A stretch of DNA of 64,000 nt from G963668185 sp963668185 (lineage in GTDB: Bacteria > Chloroflexota > Dehalococcoidia > Lucifugimonadales > G963668185). Shown here piece after piece: positions 1-8,071 of this stretch. The notes under the pieces are model-generated. The model ran no database searches, was not told the origin of the DNA, and was given only the letters and a program-made list of their open reading frames with translations. Both the position numbers and the translations under genes were made by a program. Position 1 is the first letter of the stretch, and every line of letters starts with the position of its first letter. Location of the stretch: positions 1-64,000 of the forward strand of contig OY764162.1 in NCBI GenBank assembly GCA_963668185.1, in the 5' to 3' direction.

Positions 1-238
1 GGAAGAACTCTCGAGAAGGGTTTATTCGGTTTGGCCCGAAGGCCGTGTGTAGCGCACTCTCTACTTCGGAAGCTTCCCGCCCCTCAATCTCCCAGGCGAT
101 TACGCAGTCAAACGGAAGTGGCACTCCCGTCGTGTACAGTTCGCTCATCCTACGCTGCACGTCCGCTCTATCGGTAATGCCGATCTTCACGATTTCCGGC
201 ATGGCGGGATTGGACAACACATAAACTATGTTGGGCAT
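1..238 (-). CDS. GIY-YIG nuclease family protein (3' part cut by window edge)
   Basis: The reverse strand encodes at least 79 residues from an ATG at 236-238 and runs off the left edge without a stop. The start MPNIVYVLSNPAMPEIVKIG and the following ITDRADVQRRMSELYTTG match the GIY-YIG/T5orf172-like fold: a V-Y-V-L first strand and a V-K-I-G-I-T segment followed by an arginine-containing helix. An AAGGAG ribosome site lies at 246-251 (reverse strand), which supports this start. Proteins of this type are small nucleases or nuclease-like proteins of unknown role, often in accessory regions. The C-terminal half, including the catalytic glutamate, is outside the window, so activity cannot be judged. 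Confidence 0.75.
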   Translation of the reverse strand, partial: MPNIVYVLSNPAMPEIVKIGITDRADVQRRMSELYTTGVPLPFDCVIAWEIEGREASEVESALHTAFGPNRINPSREFF

Positions 239-312
239 TGCTATTCTCCTTGTAGCTTGAAAACGGCATGGTAACGCTACAGCCACCATGATGGAATGCC
301 TGGTGCAGACGG

Positions 313-426
313 GTAAGTGTTCAGAGTTTGGGAGCGGAGACCCCACCCGCCCCCACCTCTGGATACCGGCCTTCGCCGGTATGACGGCATAGTGAGGCTA
401 CTGTCCCACGAAATCTGAACAGTTAC
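313..426. mobile_element. MITE-like element, copy 1 (114 bp)
   Basis: It starts GTAAGTGTTCAGA and ends TCTGAACAGTTAC, which are inverted repeats with one mismatch in 13. It is flanked by GCAGACGG (305-312) and GCAGCCGG (427-434), an 8-bp target duplication with one change. The core contains the hairpin ATACCGGC-CTTC-GCCGGTAT. It carries no open frame of note. Near-identical copies lie at 3440-3553 and 9166-9279. GTAA ends with 8-bp duplications are typical of the IS66 family, so mobilisation by an IS66-type transposase is inferred. It sits 50 bp upstream of fmt. Confidence 0.85.
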
Positions 427-475
427 GCAGCCGGCCTCGGATCTGTTCGGTGGCAGCCGGTGGTATGCTGGCCTC

Positions 476-1396
476 ATGCGAATGCTGTTCATGGGCACGC
501 CGGACTTTGCGGCGCCGGCACTGGCCGCGCTCCTCGAAGCCGGGCACGAAGTGGCGGCGGTGTTCACGAAGCCGGACCGTCGGCGGGGACGCGGGCGGCG
601 GCAGGCGCTGCCGTCCGTGGCGGCGTACGCCCGCGAGCTGGGGCTGGTCGTGCGCCAGCCGGAGTCGTTGCAGGATGACGACGCGCTGCCGCTGGTCGCC
701 GGGCTGGAGCCGGAGGTCATCGTGGTTGCCGCGTACGGGCTGCTGCTGCCGGCGGCGGCGCTGGACCTGCCGAAGTTTGGAACGCTGAACGTGCATCCGT
801 CGCTGCTGCCGGCGTACCGGGGCGCGGCACCGGTGTCCCAGGCGATACTGGACGGCGTCGAAACGACGGGCGTGACGGTCATGGCGCTGGACGAAGGGTT
901 GGACAGCGGCCCGATCGTCGCGCAGGAGGCGACGGGGATCGGCGCGGACGAGGACGCGGCGATGCTCACGCGGCGGCTGTTCGAGATGGGCGGGCGGCTG
1001 CTTGTCGAGACGCTGCCGCGATGGGAGCGCGGCGAGATCGAGGCGGCGCCGCAGGACGAGTCGCTGGCGACGTTCACGCGGCGGCTCACGCGCGAAGACG
1101 GGCGGATCGACTGGTCGCGCCCGGCGGCGTACATCGCGCGCAAGGTGCGGGCGCACACGCCGTGGCCCGGATCGTTCACGCACTGGGGGGGACGGACGCT
1201 GAAGGTGATCGCGGCGAGGGCGCGCGATGGGGACGGCGAACCGGGGCGGGTGCTCGCGGTAGGCGGCGGCGCGGCGGTGGGCACGGGCGGCGGGTTGCTG
1301 GCGCTGGAGCGGGTGCAGCTTGAGGGCGGACGGCAGATGGAAATTGGCGAGTTCCTGCGGGGGCACGGTGGCTTTATTGGCGCGAGGTTGGGGTAG
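476..1396 (+). CDS. fmt: methionyl-tRNA formyltransferase
   Basis: Transfers a formyl group from 10-formyltetrahydrofolate to initiator Met-tRNA, in the cytoplasm. The 306 residues match the usual length. The N-terminus MRMLFMGTPDFAAPAL is the family signature. The folate-binding formyltransferase domain carries the LNVHPSLLPAYRGAAPV segment with the catalytic His and nearby Asn, followed by the conserved Asp region (LDEGLDSGPIV). The C-terminal OB-fold domain starts near residue 205 (DGRIDWSRPA). The ATG at 476 is chosen because the conserved start follows directly. There is no def (deformylase) gene beside it, unlike in many bacteria. The MITE at 313-426 lies in its upstream region and may sit close to its promoter. 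Confidence 0.97.
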   Translation: MRMLFMGTPDFAAPALAALLEAGHEVAAVFTKPDRRRGRGRRQALPSVAAYARELGLVVRQPESLQDDDALPLVAGLEPEVIVVAAYGLLLPAAALDLPKFGTLNVHPSLLPAYRGAAPVSQAILDGVETTGVTVMALDEGLDSGPIVAQEATGIGADEDAAMLTRRLFEMGGRLLVETLPRWERGEIEAAPQDESLATFTRRLTREDGRIDWSRPAAYIARKVRAHTPWPGSFTHWGGRTLKVIAARARDGDGEPGRVLAVGGGAAVGTGGGLLALERVQLEGGRQMEIGEFLRGHGGFIGARLG

Positions 1397-1504
1397 GCCG
1401 GGCTAGACCGGATTGGGTAAGATCATTCCTGTTGCGCCGTTTTAGCTAAACTAGAAGAGCGAGTGCACATCCTATAGGCCCGGCGTACTCAGACAGGGGA
1501 AGGC

Positions 1505-2227
1505 ATGGTTGTCTATACAGCAGGTAGAGATTCGCATAGGGACCGTATAAAGAGAGGGTTGAAGGCGATTGCCCGAAATGTCCTGAGTGTGGAGATACGC
1601 CGAGCACGAACGCACACAGAGTTCCCAGAGTCCGCAAAGAACATGCGCCGCCACATGCATTTCATGAGATTGCTAGAACACGTGAAGGACTTGGATGGAG
1701 TGATCGTAGAGTGCGGCGTTGGGTCTGGCAGGTCGCTATTCGCGGCTGCAGCGATTTCGGAGGCACTTGGTCGAAAGCGCCAGATTCTTGCCTACGATAC
1801 GTTTGAGGGAATCCCCCCTGCGGGAGCTGTCGATGGCCCATGGAATGCCCGCCTTGCAGGCAATTGGGCCTTTTCAGAAAACCAAGTCCGCGCCAATCTA
1901 CTAGGTGCAGGCTTAGCGCCAGAGTACATCGACAAATACGTGACATTCGTGCCCGGAAAGCTTCAAGACACGCTACCTCTCTACGATTCCGGGCCAATCG
2001 CATTTCTGCACCTTGACGTAGATCTTTACGACTCTTACATGACCGCGCTTGAATGCCTCTATGACCATGTTCGGGGGGGGGGCGTCATTACGTTTGATGA
2101 GTACCGAGAAGAACGCTGGCCCGGGGCGACCAAGGCAATTGACGAATTCTTCCGCGATCGGCCTGAGCAGGTGATTCGATCTCCAGTTGGAGAAAGGTAC
2201 TATGTGCTTAAGGTTGCAGATTCTTAA
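1505..2227 (+). CDS. TylF/MycF-type SAM-dependent methyltransferase
   Basis: A 240-residue class I methyltransferase of the macrocin O-methyltransferase (TylF) family. The SAM-binding motif is VECGVGSGRSL (about residues 68-78), followed by the acidic strand end AYDTFEGIP. FLHLDVDLYDSYMTALE and the late FDEY/WPGATKAIDEFF segments carry the Asp residues that bind Mg2+ in this family. The substrate is unknown; relatives methylate sugars on natural products or lipopolysaccharide. The start is supported by AGGGGAAGGC before the ATG. GC content and codon use (AGA, CTA, TCT) look clearly lower and different from the neighbours, which suggests acquisition by transfer. A run of ten G (2073-2082) lies inside the coding sequence. 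Confidence 0.88.
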   Translation: MVVYTAGRDSHRDRIKRGLKAIARNVLSVEIRRARTHTEFPESAKNMRRHMHFMRLLEHVKDLDGVIVECGVGSGRSLFAAAAISEALGRKRQILAYDTFEGIPPAGAVDGPWNARLAGNWAFSENQVRANLLGAGLAPEYIDKYVTFVPGKLQDTLPLYDSGPIAFLHLDVDLYDSYMTALECLYDHVRGGGVITFDEYREERWPGATKAIDEFFRDRPEQVIRSPVGERYYVLKVADS

Positions 2228-2256
2228 TTGACTGGAGGCTGGCCGTGGCAGCCTTG

Positions 2257-3333
2257 CTAGAGCAATCGCGGCTGCTCCTCGTCGTCGTCTTCGGCCTCTT
2301 CGGTCTCGCTCTCGAAGCCGGACACGCCGACGCCTAGCAGCCTGAACCGGCGGTCGTCTGTTAGCTCCGCTTCCAGCAGGCTGCGGGCGACGCGACCAAG
2401 CTCTTCGGCGGACGAGACGGCTTCAGGCAGCGTCCTCTGGCGCGTGAACGTGGTGAAGTCGGACAACCGCAGTTTGAGCTTTACAGTGTGGCCCGGCATT
2501 TCGTTGCGCTCCAGGCTCTCGGCCACGCGCGCGCTGAGGTCGTCGATGATGGCGTAGAGATGTTCGGCGTCTCCGGTGTCCTCTGCGAGCGTGGTCTCCG
2601 AGCTTATCGACTTGACCTCACGCTCCACCGCCACTGGACTATCGTCCTGGCCCACCGCCAGATCCCGTATGCGCGCGCCCGTCTTGCCGAACTGGGCGTC
2701 GAACCACGAGCGCGGCTTGGCGGCGAGGTCGCCAATCGTGTTCACGCCCTCGGCCTCGAGGCGCCGCGCCGTCTTGGGGCCGATACCCCACAGCCGGGAC
2801 GCGGGCAGCGGGGCAAGAAAGTCGCGCTCGGTGCCGGCGGGGACTATCGTGAGGCCGTCCGGCTTGTCGAAGTCGGACGCGATCTTGGCGACCGACCTGC
2901 TGGTCGCCACGCCGACCGAGATCGTGAGGCTCAGCTTGTCCTTGACCTCGCGGCGAAGCTCGGCGGCGATGATGCCCGGCCCCCTGCCGTCCGACACCAC
3001 GTCCGTAACGTCGAGGAACGCCTCGTCCAGCGACATCGGCTGCACGAGGGGCGTGATGTCGTGGAAGATCGCCATGACGGCCCGGGAGACCTCGTGGTAG
3101 CGGTCGAACCGCGCGGGCACTCGCACGGCGTGCGGGCAGCGCTGGAGCGCGGTGCGCATCGGCATGGCGGAGCGGACGCCGTAGGCGCGGGCCTCGTACG
3201 AGCAGGCAGCGACCACGCCGCGGCCCTCCGGGCTGCCGCCTACGACCACAGGTTTGCCCCTCAACTCGGGGTTGTCTAGTTGCTCGACAGAGGCGTAGAA
3301 CGCGTCGAAGTCAGCGTGGAGTATGTGACGCAT
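2257..3333 (-). CDS. dinB: DNA polymerase IV (Y family)
   Basis: A 358-residue error-prone translesion polymerase. The catalytic palm motifs are HADFDAFYASVEQ at the N-terminus and SLDEAFLDVT near residue 105, giving the metal-binding Asp and Asp-Glu. The fingers motif CSYEARAYGVRSAMP and the helix-hairpin-helix region LWGIGPKTARRLEAEG are intact, and the little-finger domain follows. The frame is open 20 codons further upstream, but the ATG at 3333 places the family start MRHILHADFDAF at the N-terminus. The tail ends EEDDDEEQPRLL; the last five residues resemble a degenerate beta-clamp-binding peptide. No LexA gene is nearby; SOS control is not evident. Confidence 0.96.
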   Translation of the reverse strand: MRHILHADFDAFYASVEQLDNPELRGKPVVVGGSPEGRGVVAACSYEARAYGVRSAMPMRTALQRCPHAVRVPARFDRYHEVSRAVMAIFHDITPLVQPMSLDEAFLDVTDVVSDGRGPGIIAAELRREVKDKLSLTISVGVATSRSVAKIASDFDKPDGLTIVPAGTERDFLAPLPASRLWGIGPKTARRLEAEGVNTIGDLAAKPRSWFDAQFGKTGARIRDLAVGQDDSPVAVEREVKSISSETTLAEDTGDAEHLYAIIDDLSARVAESLERNEMPGHTVKLKLRLSDFTTFTRQRTLPEAVSSAEELGRVARSLLEAELTDDRRFRLLGVGVSGFESETEEAEDDDEEQPRLL

Positions 3334-3439
3334 CTTGTTGCCGCCGGGTCTCCATAGTCCTCGTAAAGCGCTCGCCGGACATTGCGGAAGCACACTTACT
3401 TTAGCAGGCCGGGGGCTGTGCGTACGGGTCCCTTTTGAG

Positions 3440-3553
3440 GTAAGTGTTCAGAGTTGGGGAGCGGAGACCCCACCCGCCCCCACCTCTGGATACCGGCCTT
3501 CGCCGGTATGACGGCATAGTGAGGCTACTGTCCCACGAAATCTGAACAGTTAC
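3440..3553. mobile_element. MITE-like element, copy 2 (114 bp, perfect target duplication)
   Basis: Same ends and core as the copy at 313-426. It is flanked by a perfect 8-bp duplication CTTTTGAG (3432-3439 and 3554-3561), which proves insertion as a discrete unit and suggests this copy is recent. It lies between the divergent starts of dinB and aroQ. Confidence 0.92.
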
Positions 3554-3629
3554 CTTTTGAGGAAGACGGTTACGCAGACACCTGAATCTCGGATAGACTT
3601 ACCGGAGACCAGAAGCGCGAGTTGGCACA

Positions 3630-4076
3630 ATGCGAGTTCTTGTAATCAACGGCCCGAACCTGAACATGCTCGGCCGGCGCGACTCCAGTATCTACGGACA
3701 GACGCGGCTCGGCGAGATCGAGGACCGCGTCAAGGGCAGGGCGGGGGAGTTGGGGATCGACGCCCGATGCTTCCAGTCCAACCACGAGGGGGCTATCGTG
3801 GACTATCTGCAGGAGAACTCGGCGGAGGCGGCCGGTGTTATCATTAACGCGGGCGCGCTGACCCATTACGGGCTGTCGCTCAGGGACGCCCTGGCAGACA
3901 CGGGGCTTCCCATCGTAGAAGTGCACATCTCGAACATTCACGCCCGCGAGAGGTTCCGGCGGAACTCGGTAATCGCGCCCGTTGCGGTGGGCCAGATTGC
4001 CGGCCTGGGGCCGCACGGGTACGTCCTCGCGCTGGAGTACCTGGCCGGGCGGCTGCAAGAGGGAGAAAACGAATGA
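3630..4076 (+). CDS. aroQ: 3-dehydroquinate dehydratase, type II
   Basis: Converts 3-dehydroquinate to 3-dehydroshikimate in the shikimate pathway. The 148 residues are the normal length. The start MRVLVINGPNLNMLGRRD, the lid tyrosine in SIYGQTRL, INAGALTHY and EVHISNIHARERFR (catalytic His, substrate-binding Arg) are all present. The stop overlaps the start of the next gene by four bases (ATGA), so the two are translationally coupled, an arrangement often seen in bacteria for aroQ followed by an M24 peptidase. No clear ribosome site precedes the ATG. The other shikimate enzyme in this window, DAHP synthase, is unlinked at 14664-15737. Confidence 0.97.
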   Translation: MRVLVINGPNLNMLGRRDSSIYGQTRLGEIEDRVKGRAGELGIDARCFQSNHEGAIVDYLQENSAEAAGVIINAGALTHYGLSLRDALADTGLPIVEVHISNIHARERFRRNSVIAPVAVGQIAGLGPHGYVLALEYLAGRLQEGENE

Positions 4077-5149
4077 CGAACAGACTCGCCCGGCTTCGCG
4101 CCGAGCTAGAGGCAAAGGAACTGGACGCGATGCTCGTGTCCTCAGAAGAGAACCGCCGGTACCTGTCCGGGTTCGACGGCTCGGCGGGGTACCTGCTGGT
4201 CACGCAGTCCGACGCTGTGCTGGCGACCGACTTCCGTTATACGGAGCAGGCGGAGGCGCAGGCGACGGACTACCGCATTCACCGCATCGCGGGGCCGCTG
4301 GCGTGGTTCCCGGAGCTGGCCGCCGAGCTTGGCGCTTCGAAGATCGGCTTCGAGAGCGAGGACGTGACGGTGCAGATGCACACGGCGCTGTTGAAGGCGA
4401 TCGACGAGAGCGAGGACGGGCACCAGCCTGAGTTGGAGCCGACCACCGAACTGGTGGCGCGGCTGCGCGAGATCAAGGACGCGGACGAGCTTGCGCTGAT
4501 CACTAAGGCGGTCGAGATAGCGGACGCGGCGATGGACGAGGTCGCGCCGCGAATCGAGCCGGGCATGACGGAGGCGCAGGTGGCCTGGGACATGGAGATG
4601 GCGATGCGCGGGCGAGGCGCGGAGATGATCTCGTTCGACACGATCGTCGGCGCGGGCCCGAACGGCGCGATGGCGCACCACAGGGCCGACGACACGGTGA
4701 TCAAGGACGGCGACGCGATCGTGATCGACATGGGCGCCAAGTACGAGGGATATTGCAGCGACCTGACGCGCACGGTCGTCGTTGGGGAGCCGAGCGACAA
4801 GCTGAAGGAGATATACAACATCGTCCTGAGGGCGCAGCTGGAGGCCGAGGACAAGGTCCGCTCCGGCATGACGGGCGAGGAGGCCGACGCCCTAGCGCGC
4901 GACGTGATCGCGGACGCGGGCTACGGCGACGAGTTCGGGCACAGCCTGGGCCACGGCATCGGGCTTGCGGTGCACGAGCACCCGAGGGTGTCGCCGCGCG
5001 CGAAGGACACGCTGGAAGACGGCATGGTGTTCACGATAGAGCCGGGCATCTACCTGCCCGGATGGGGCGGCGTCAGGATCGAGGACATCGTGGTGCTGGA
5101 GAACGGCCGGGCGCGCGTGATCAGCGCGGCGTCGAAGCTGGAACTGTGA
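4073..5149 (+). CDS. M24 family Xaa-Pro aminopeptidase
   Basis: A 358-residue metallopeptidase predicted to remove N-terminal residues preceding proline. The N-terminal creatinase-like domain (about 1-130) is followed by the pita-bread catalytic domain. The five metal ligands are visible: Asp in VIDMGAKYEGYCSD (two Asp), His in LGHGIGLAVHEHP, Glu in FTIEPGIYLPGWGGVRIED (two Glu). The start overlaps aroQ by four bases. PepP versus PepQ cannot be separated from sequence alone; the short N-domain fits bacterial PepP/YpdF-type enzymes. Confidence 0.92.
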   Translation: MTNRLARLRAELEAKELDAMLVSSEENRRYLSGFDGSAGYLLVTQSDAVLATDFRYTEQAEAQATDYRIHRIAGPLAWFPELAAELGASKIGFESEDVTVQMHTALLKAIDESEDGHQPELEPTTELVARLREIKDADELALITKAVEIADAAMDEVAPRIEPGMTEAQVAWDMEMAMRGRGAEMISFDTIVGAGPNGAMAHHRADDTVIKDGDAIVIDMGAKYEGYCSDLTRTVVVGEPSDKLKEIYNIVLRAQLEAEDKVRSGMTGEEADALARDVIADAGYGDEFGHSLGHGIGLAVHEHPRVSPRAKDTLEDGMVFTIEPGIYLPGWGGVRIEDIVVLENGRARVISAASKLEL

Positions 5150-5192
5150 GGCGATCTGCACATTGTTTCTCAGGGGAGACCCCATCCCATCC

Positions 5193-5308
5193 TTCCCCAG
5201 CAGACTGGGGAAGGGGTTAAAAAAAGTAGCGTGCCTCAGCAGACTGGGGAAGGGTTAGAAGGGCAGTGGGCCTCAGCAGACTGGGGAAGGGGTTAGAAGA
5301 GTAGCGCG
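5193..5308 (+). repeat. three tandem copies of a palindromic 37-39 bp repeat
   Basis: Units of the form CC(C/T)CAGCAGACTGGGGAAGG plus GTTARAAG-type sequence start at 5195, 5234 and 5271, giving periods of 39 and 37 bp. The first unit holds the full palindrome TTCCCCAG-CAGA-CTGGGGAA (5193-5212). The last unit ends at the start codon of efp, so the repeat makes up its entire visible leader. The same palindrome occurs singly at 10290, 20229 and, in variant form, at 51025 and 55103. Confidence 0.85.
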
Positions 5309-5872
5309 ATGACACTTGGCTATGGAGACCTGCGGAAGGGCATGGCGATCGACCTGGACGGAGAGCCGCACGTGGTTGTGGACTACGAGCGGTCGAAGAT
5401 GCAGCAGCGCGCGCCCACGATGCGCATCCGATTCCGGGAAATCAGGTCGGGCCGTGTGGTGGACAGGTCATTTTCCGGCTTCGACGTCAAGTTCACGCAG
5501 GCCGAGGTCCAGAGAAGGCGCGCGCAGTATATCTACAGCGACGACGGCCTGTACTACTTCATGGACATGGAGACGTTCGAGCAGTTCCCGTTGCCCGAAG
5601 AGCAGCTTCAGGACGCCGTGCAGTACATGGTTGACCAGGTCGAGGCCGACCTAGTGCTGCATGAGGACGTGCCGATAGCGGTCGAGATGCCCATCACCGT
5701 GGACATGCGCGTGACGATGACGGACCCCGGCCACCGCGGGGACACGGCGCAGGGGGCGACCAAGCCCGCGACTCTGGAGACCGGGCTGGTGGTCAACGTT
5801 CCGCTCTTCGTCTCCACCGACGACGTCATCAAGGTGGACACCAGAAACGGGCAGTACATCTCAAGGGCCTGA
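5309..5872 (+). CDS. efp: translation elongation factor P
   Basis: Binds the ribosome between the P and E sites and relieves stalling at polyproline stretches. The 187 residues form the usual KOW-like domain and two OB domains; the C-terminal signature (DPGHRGDTAQGATKPATLETGLVVNVPLF...IKVDTRNGQYISRA) is complete. The tip loop is unusual: an ungapped alignment of residues 17-55 with the E. coli protein places Gln33 where E. coli has the modified Lys34, and the usual G-K/R-G is replaced by K-M-Q-Q-R-A-P. No modification enzyme gene (epmA, earP, ymfI) is in the window. The ATG follows the tandem repeat directly, with only weak ribosome-site character. It is followed by xseA after one base. Confidence 0.95.
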   Translation: MTLGYGDLRKGMAIDLDGEPHVVVDYERSKMQQRAPTMRIRFREIRSGRVVDRSFSGFDVKFTQAEVQRRRAQYIYSDDGLYYFMDMETFEQFPLPEEQLQDAVQYMVDQVEADLVLHEDVPIAVEMPITVDMRVTMTDPGHRGDTAQGATKPATLETGLVVNVPLFVSTDDVIKVDTRNGQYISRA

Positions 5873-5873
5873 C

Positions 5874-7061
5874 ATGCCTGTCTTCACCATCAGCCAGGTT
5901 ACCTCCCACGTGCGGAGCGTTCTGGAGCGCGAGACGGAGCTGCAGGACCTGTGGGTGCGCGGCGAAGTGTCCAACCTCGCGCGGCCCGGCTCCGGCCACT
6001 CATACTTCAGCCTGCGGGACGGCAGGAGTTCGCTGCGCTGCGTGATGTTTCGCGGCTCGGGCGGCGGCGCGCTGCTGGAGGCGGGATCGTCGGTGATCGC
6101 CCACGGACGCGTCTCCGTGTACGAGGTGCGCGGAGACCTCCAGATGATCGTGGACCTCGTTCAGCCGGAGGGCGCGGGCGAACTGCAACTGCGGCTGGAG
6201 GAGCTCAAGCTGAAGTTCGAGCGCGAAGGGCTGCTGGACCCCAGCCGCAAGCGCCCTCTGCCGCCTCTGCCCAGGCGGATCGGCGTGGTCACTTCCCCCA
6301 CGGGCGCGGTCTTGCAGGACATCCGCACCGTGATGGAGCGGCGCTACCCGCTGGTCGAGCTGCTGCTGGCCCCGTGCGCCGTGCAGGGCGAAGGCGCGGC
6401 GGCAACGATCGTGGACGCGTTCGAGGCGCTGAACGGGACGCCGGACGTGGACCTTGTGATCCTTGCTAGGGGCGGCGGCTCGATGGAAGACCTGCAGCCG
6501 TTCAACGAGGAGCCGGTCGGCAGAGCCGTGTACTCTTCGAAAGCGCCCGTTGTCTCGGCGGTGGGGCACGAGACCGACACGACGCTCGTAGATCTCGTGG
6601 CGGACCGCCGCGCGCCCACGCCGTCGGCAGCCGCCGAGCTTGCGGCGCCGGACCGGGCGGAGTTGCGGTCGCACATAGGCGCGCTGGTATTCGGCATGGA
6701 GGCGTCGGTGGACCGGCGCATGGGCGCTGCCTTGGACACGCTTAGCCAGCTGGAGGCTGCCGCCGGCCGCAACATGCCTGACCTGGACGCGCTGCGCATG
6801 GGCGTGGACGACGTGCTGCGCCGGGCCGGAACGCTGGTGTCGCACAAGCTGGACCTGGAGCGCGGACGCATCGACGGCGAGGCCGGCCGGCTCCGCGCGC
6901 TGTGCCCGGCGGACACGCTGAGGCGCGGGTACGCGGTGGTCGAGCGAACGCAGGACGAACGCGCCGTTACCGAGGCGTCGCAGGTGGCAGTGGGCGAGAC
7001 CGTGCGCGTGGGCGTGGCAAAGGGCAGCTTCGACGCTGAGGTCAGCGGGGTGAACGCCTGA
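5874..7061 (+). CDS. xseA: exodeoxyribonuclease VII large subunit
   Basis: Large catalytic subunit of the single-strand-specific exonuclease VII. The 395 residues show the N-terminal OB-fold (VSNLARPGSGHSYFSLRDGRSSLRCVMFRG, residues about 30-60), then the catalytic domain with RIGVVTSPTGAVLQDI, LILARGGGSMEDLQPFNEEPVGRAVY and SAVGHETDTTLVDLVADRRAPTPSAAAEL. The C-terminal region is coiled-coil-like and ends with the typical LRRGYAVV segment. It starts one base after the efp stop and is followed 39 bases later by xseB, so both subunits are probably co-transcribed. Confidence 0.97.
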   Translation: MPVFTISQVTSHVRSVLERETELQDLWVRGEVSNLARPGSGHSYFSLRDGRSSLRCVMFRGSGGGALLEAGSSVIAHGRVSVYEVRGDLQMIVDLVQPEGAGELQLRLEELKLKFEREGLLDPSRKRPLPPLPRRIGVVTSPTGAVLQDIRTVMERRYPLVELLLAPCAVQGEGAAATIVDAFEALNGTPDVDLVILARGGGSMEDLQPFNEEPVGRAVYSSKAPVVSAVGHETDTTLVDLVADRRAPTPSAAAELAAPDRAELRSHIGALVFGMEASVDRRMGAALDTLSQLEAAAGRNMPDLDALRMGVDDVLRRAGTLVSHKLDLERGRIDGEAGRLRALCPADTLRRGYAVVERTQDERAVTEASQVAVGETVRVGVAKGSFDAEVSGVNA

Positions 7062-7100
7062 TGGCAGCCCTACAACTTTCCTTGACATGAGATCCGTACA

Positions 7101-7364
7101 TTGAGCAATACAGACAGCGCCGGCAGGGACTTCAGCGAACTCACCTTCGAGGAGGCGCTTGCCCGGCTGAATGACACAGTGCAGGAGATGGAGTCCGGCG
7201 GCCTGACGCTTGACGACGCGACGCGCAAGTTCGAGGAAGGCATGTCGCTTGCGAGACATTGCAGCGAACTCCTGACGGAAGCCGAGTTGAAGATCACGCG
7301 GATCAAGACGGCCTACGGCGAGCAGATGCGTCTGCCGCAGGACGCCGAAGGCGACGGGGCGTAG
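7101..7364 (+). CDS. xseB: exodeoxyribonuclease VII small subunit
   Basis: An 87-residue helical protein. The core LTFEEALARLNDTVQEMESGGLTLDDATRKFEEGMSLARHCSELL matches XseB. The start is TTG at 7101: an ATG at 7087 runs into a stop after five codons, so it cannot serve. The following PHP gene starts four bases after this stop. Confidence 0.95.
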   Translation: MSNTDSAGRDFSELTFEEALARLNDTVQEMESGGLTLDDATRKFEEGMSLARHCSELLTEAELKITRIKTAYGEQMRLPQDAEGDGA

Positions 7365-7368
7365 CCCG

Positions 7369-8061
7369 TTGCTGCGGGCCGACCTTCACGTCCACACGAG
7401 CTACTCCCATGACTCTGAGATGTCGCCGGAGAAACTTGTCTCGCGGTGCCTGAGGACGGGGCTTAACTGCCTGGCTGTGACGGACCACGACGAGATCGAG
7501 GGCGCGCTGGCGGTGCGGGAACTTGCGCCGTTCAGGGTCATCGTCGGCGAGGAGGTCTGCTCGGCGGACGGCGAGATTACCGGCCTGTTTCTGCGTGAGC
7601 GCGTCCCGCCGGGCCTGCCCGCAAGAGAGACCGCGCTCAGGATCAAGGAACAGGGTGGCCTGGTCTCGATACCGCACCCTTTCGACCGCTTCAGGTCCAG
7701 GGTCATAACCGCCGGCGGCCTGCGCGACGTTCTGCCCCACGCGGACATCGTAGAAGTGTTCAATTCCAGGAACAGCCTGGACGCCGACAACCTCAAGGCG
7801 CGCGAACTGGCCGAAGCTCGTGGGCTGCTCGGCTCGGCGGTCAGCGACGCTCACACGCCGCTCGAAGTCGGCAGGACGTACGTCGAGATGCCGGACTTCG
7901 ACGGCACGCCCGCGGGGTTCCTTGCCGCGCTCGCGGGGGGCAGGCTCGTCACGAACAAGACCAGTCCGCTCGTGCACGTGCTGACAACGTTGACCAAGAC
8001 CAAGCGCCGCGTGCTCGGCGGGGGTCGTCTCGCGCCCACGGCGGCGCGCGGCCCCCGATAG
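7369..8061 (+). CDS. PHP-domain metal-dependent phosphoesterase
   Basis: A 230-residue protein with all PHP metal motifs: DLHVHTSYSHD at the N-terminus, TDHDEIEG near residue 40, a Glu in VGEEVC, the His in IPHPFDR, and SDAHTPLEVG near residue 160. PHP proteins hydrolyse phosphoesters such as nucleotides or oligonucleotides; the substrate here is unknown. The start is TTG at 7369, four bases after xseB; no ATG or GTG precedes the conserved first motif. Position after exonuclease VII genes suggests, but does not prove, a link to nucleic acid metabolism. Confidence 0.85.
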   Translation: MLRADLHVHTSYSHDSEMSPEKLVSRCLRTGLNCLAVTDHDEIEGALAVRELAPFRVIVGEEVCSADGEITGLFLRERVPPGLPARETALRIKEQGGLVSIPHPFDRFRSRVITAGGLRDVLPHADIVEVFNSRNSLDADNLKARELAEARGLLGSAVSDAHTPLEVGRTYVEMPDFDGTPAGFLAALAGGRLVTNKTSPLVHVLTTLTKTKRRVLGGGRLAPTAARGPR

Positions 8062-8071
8062 TACCGCCGTC

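Noticed and set aside
5193..5308. CRISPR array before efp
   Set aside because: Only three units that touch each other; no spacers.
6000..7259. Long open frame antisense to xseA and xseB (about 419 codons)
   Set aside because: Typical shadow in GC-rich DNA; low-complexity, Arg/His-rich product; the sense strand has clear exonuclease VII subunits.
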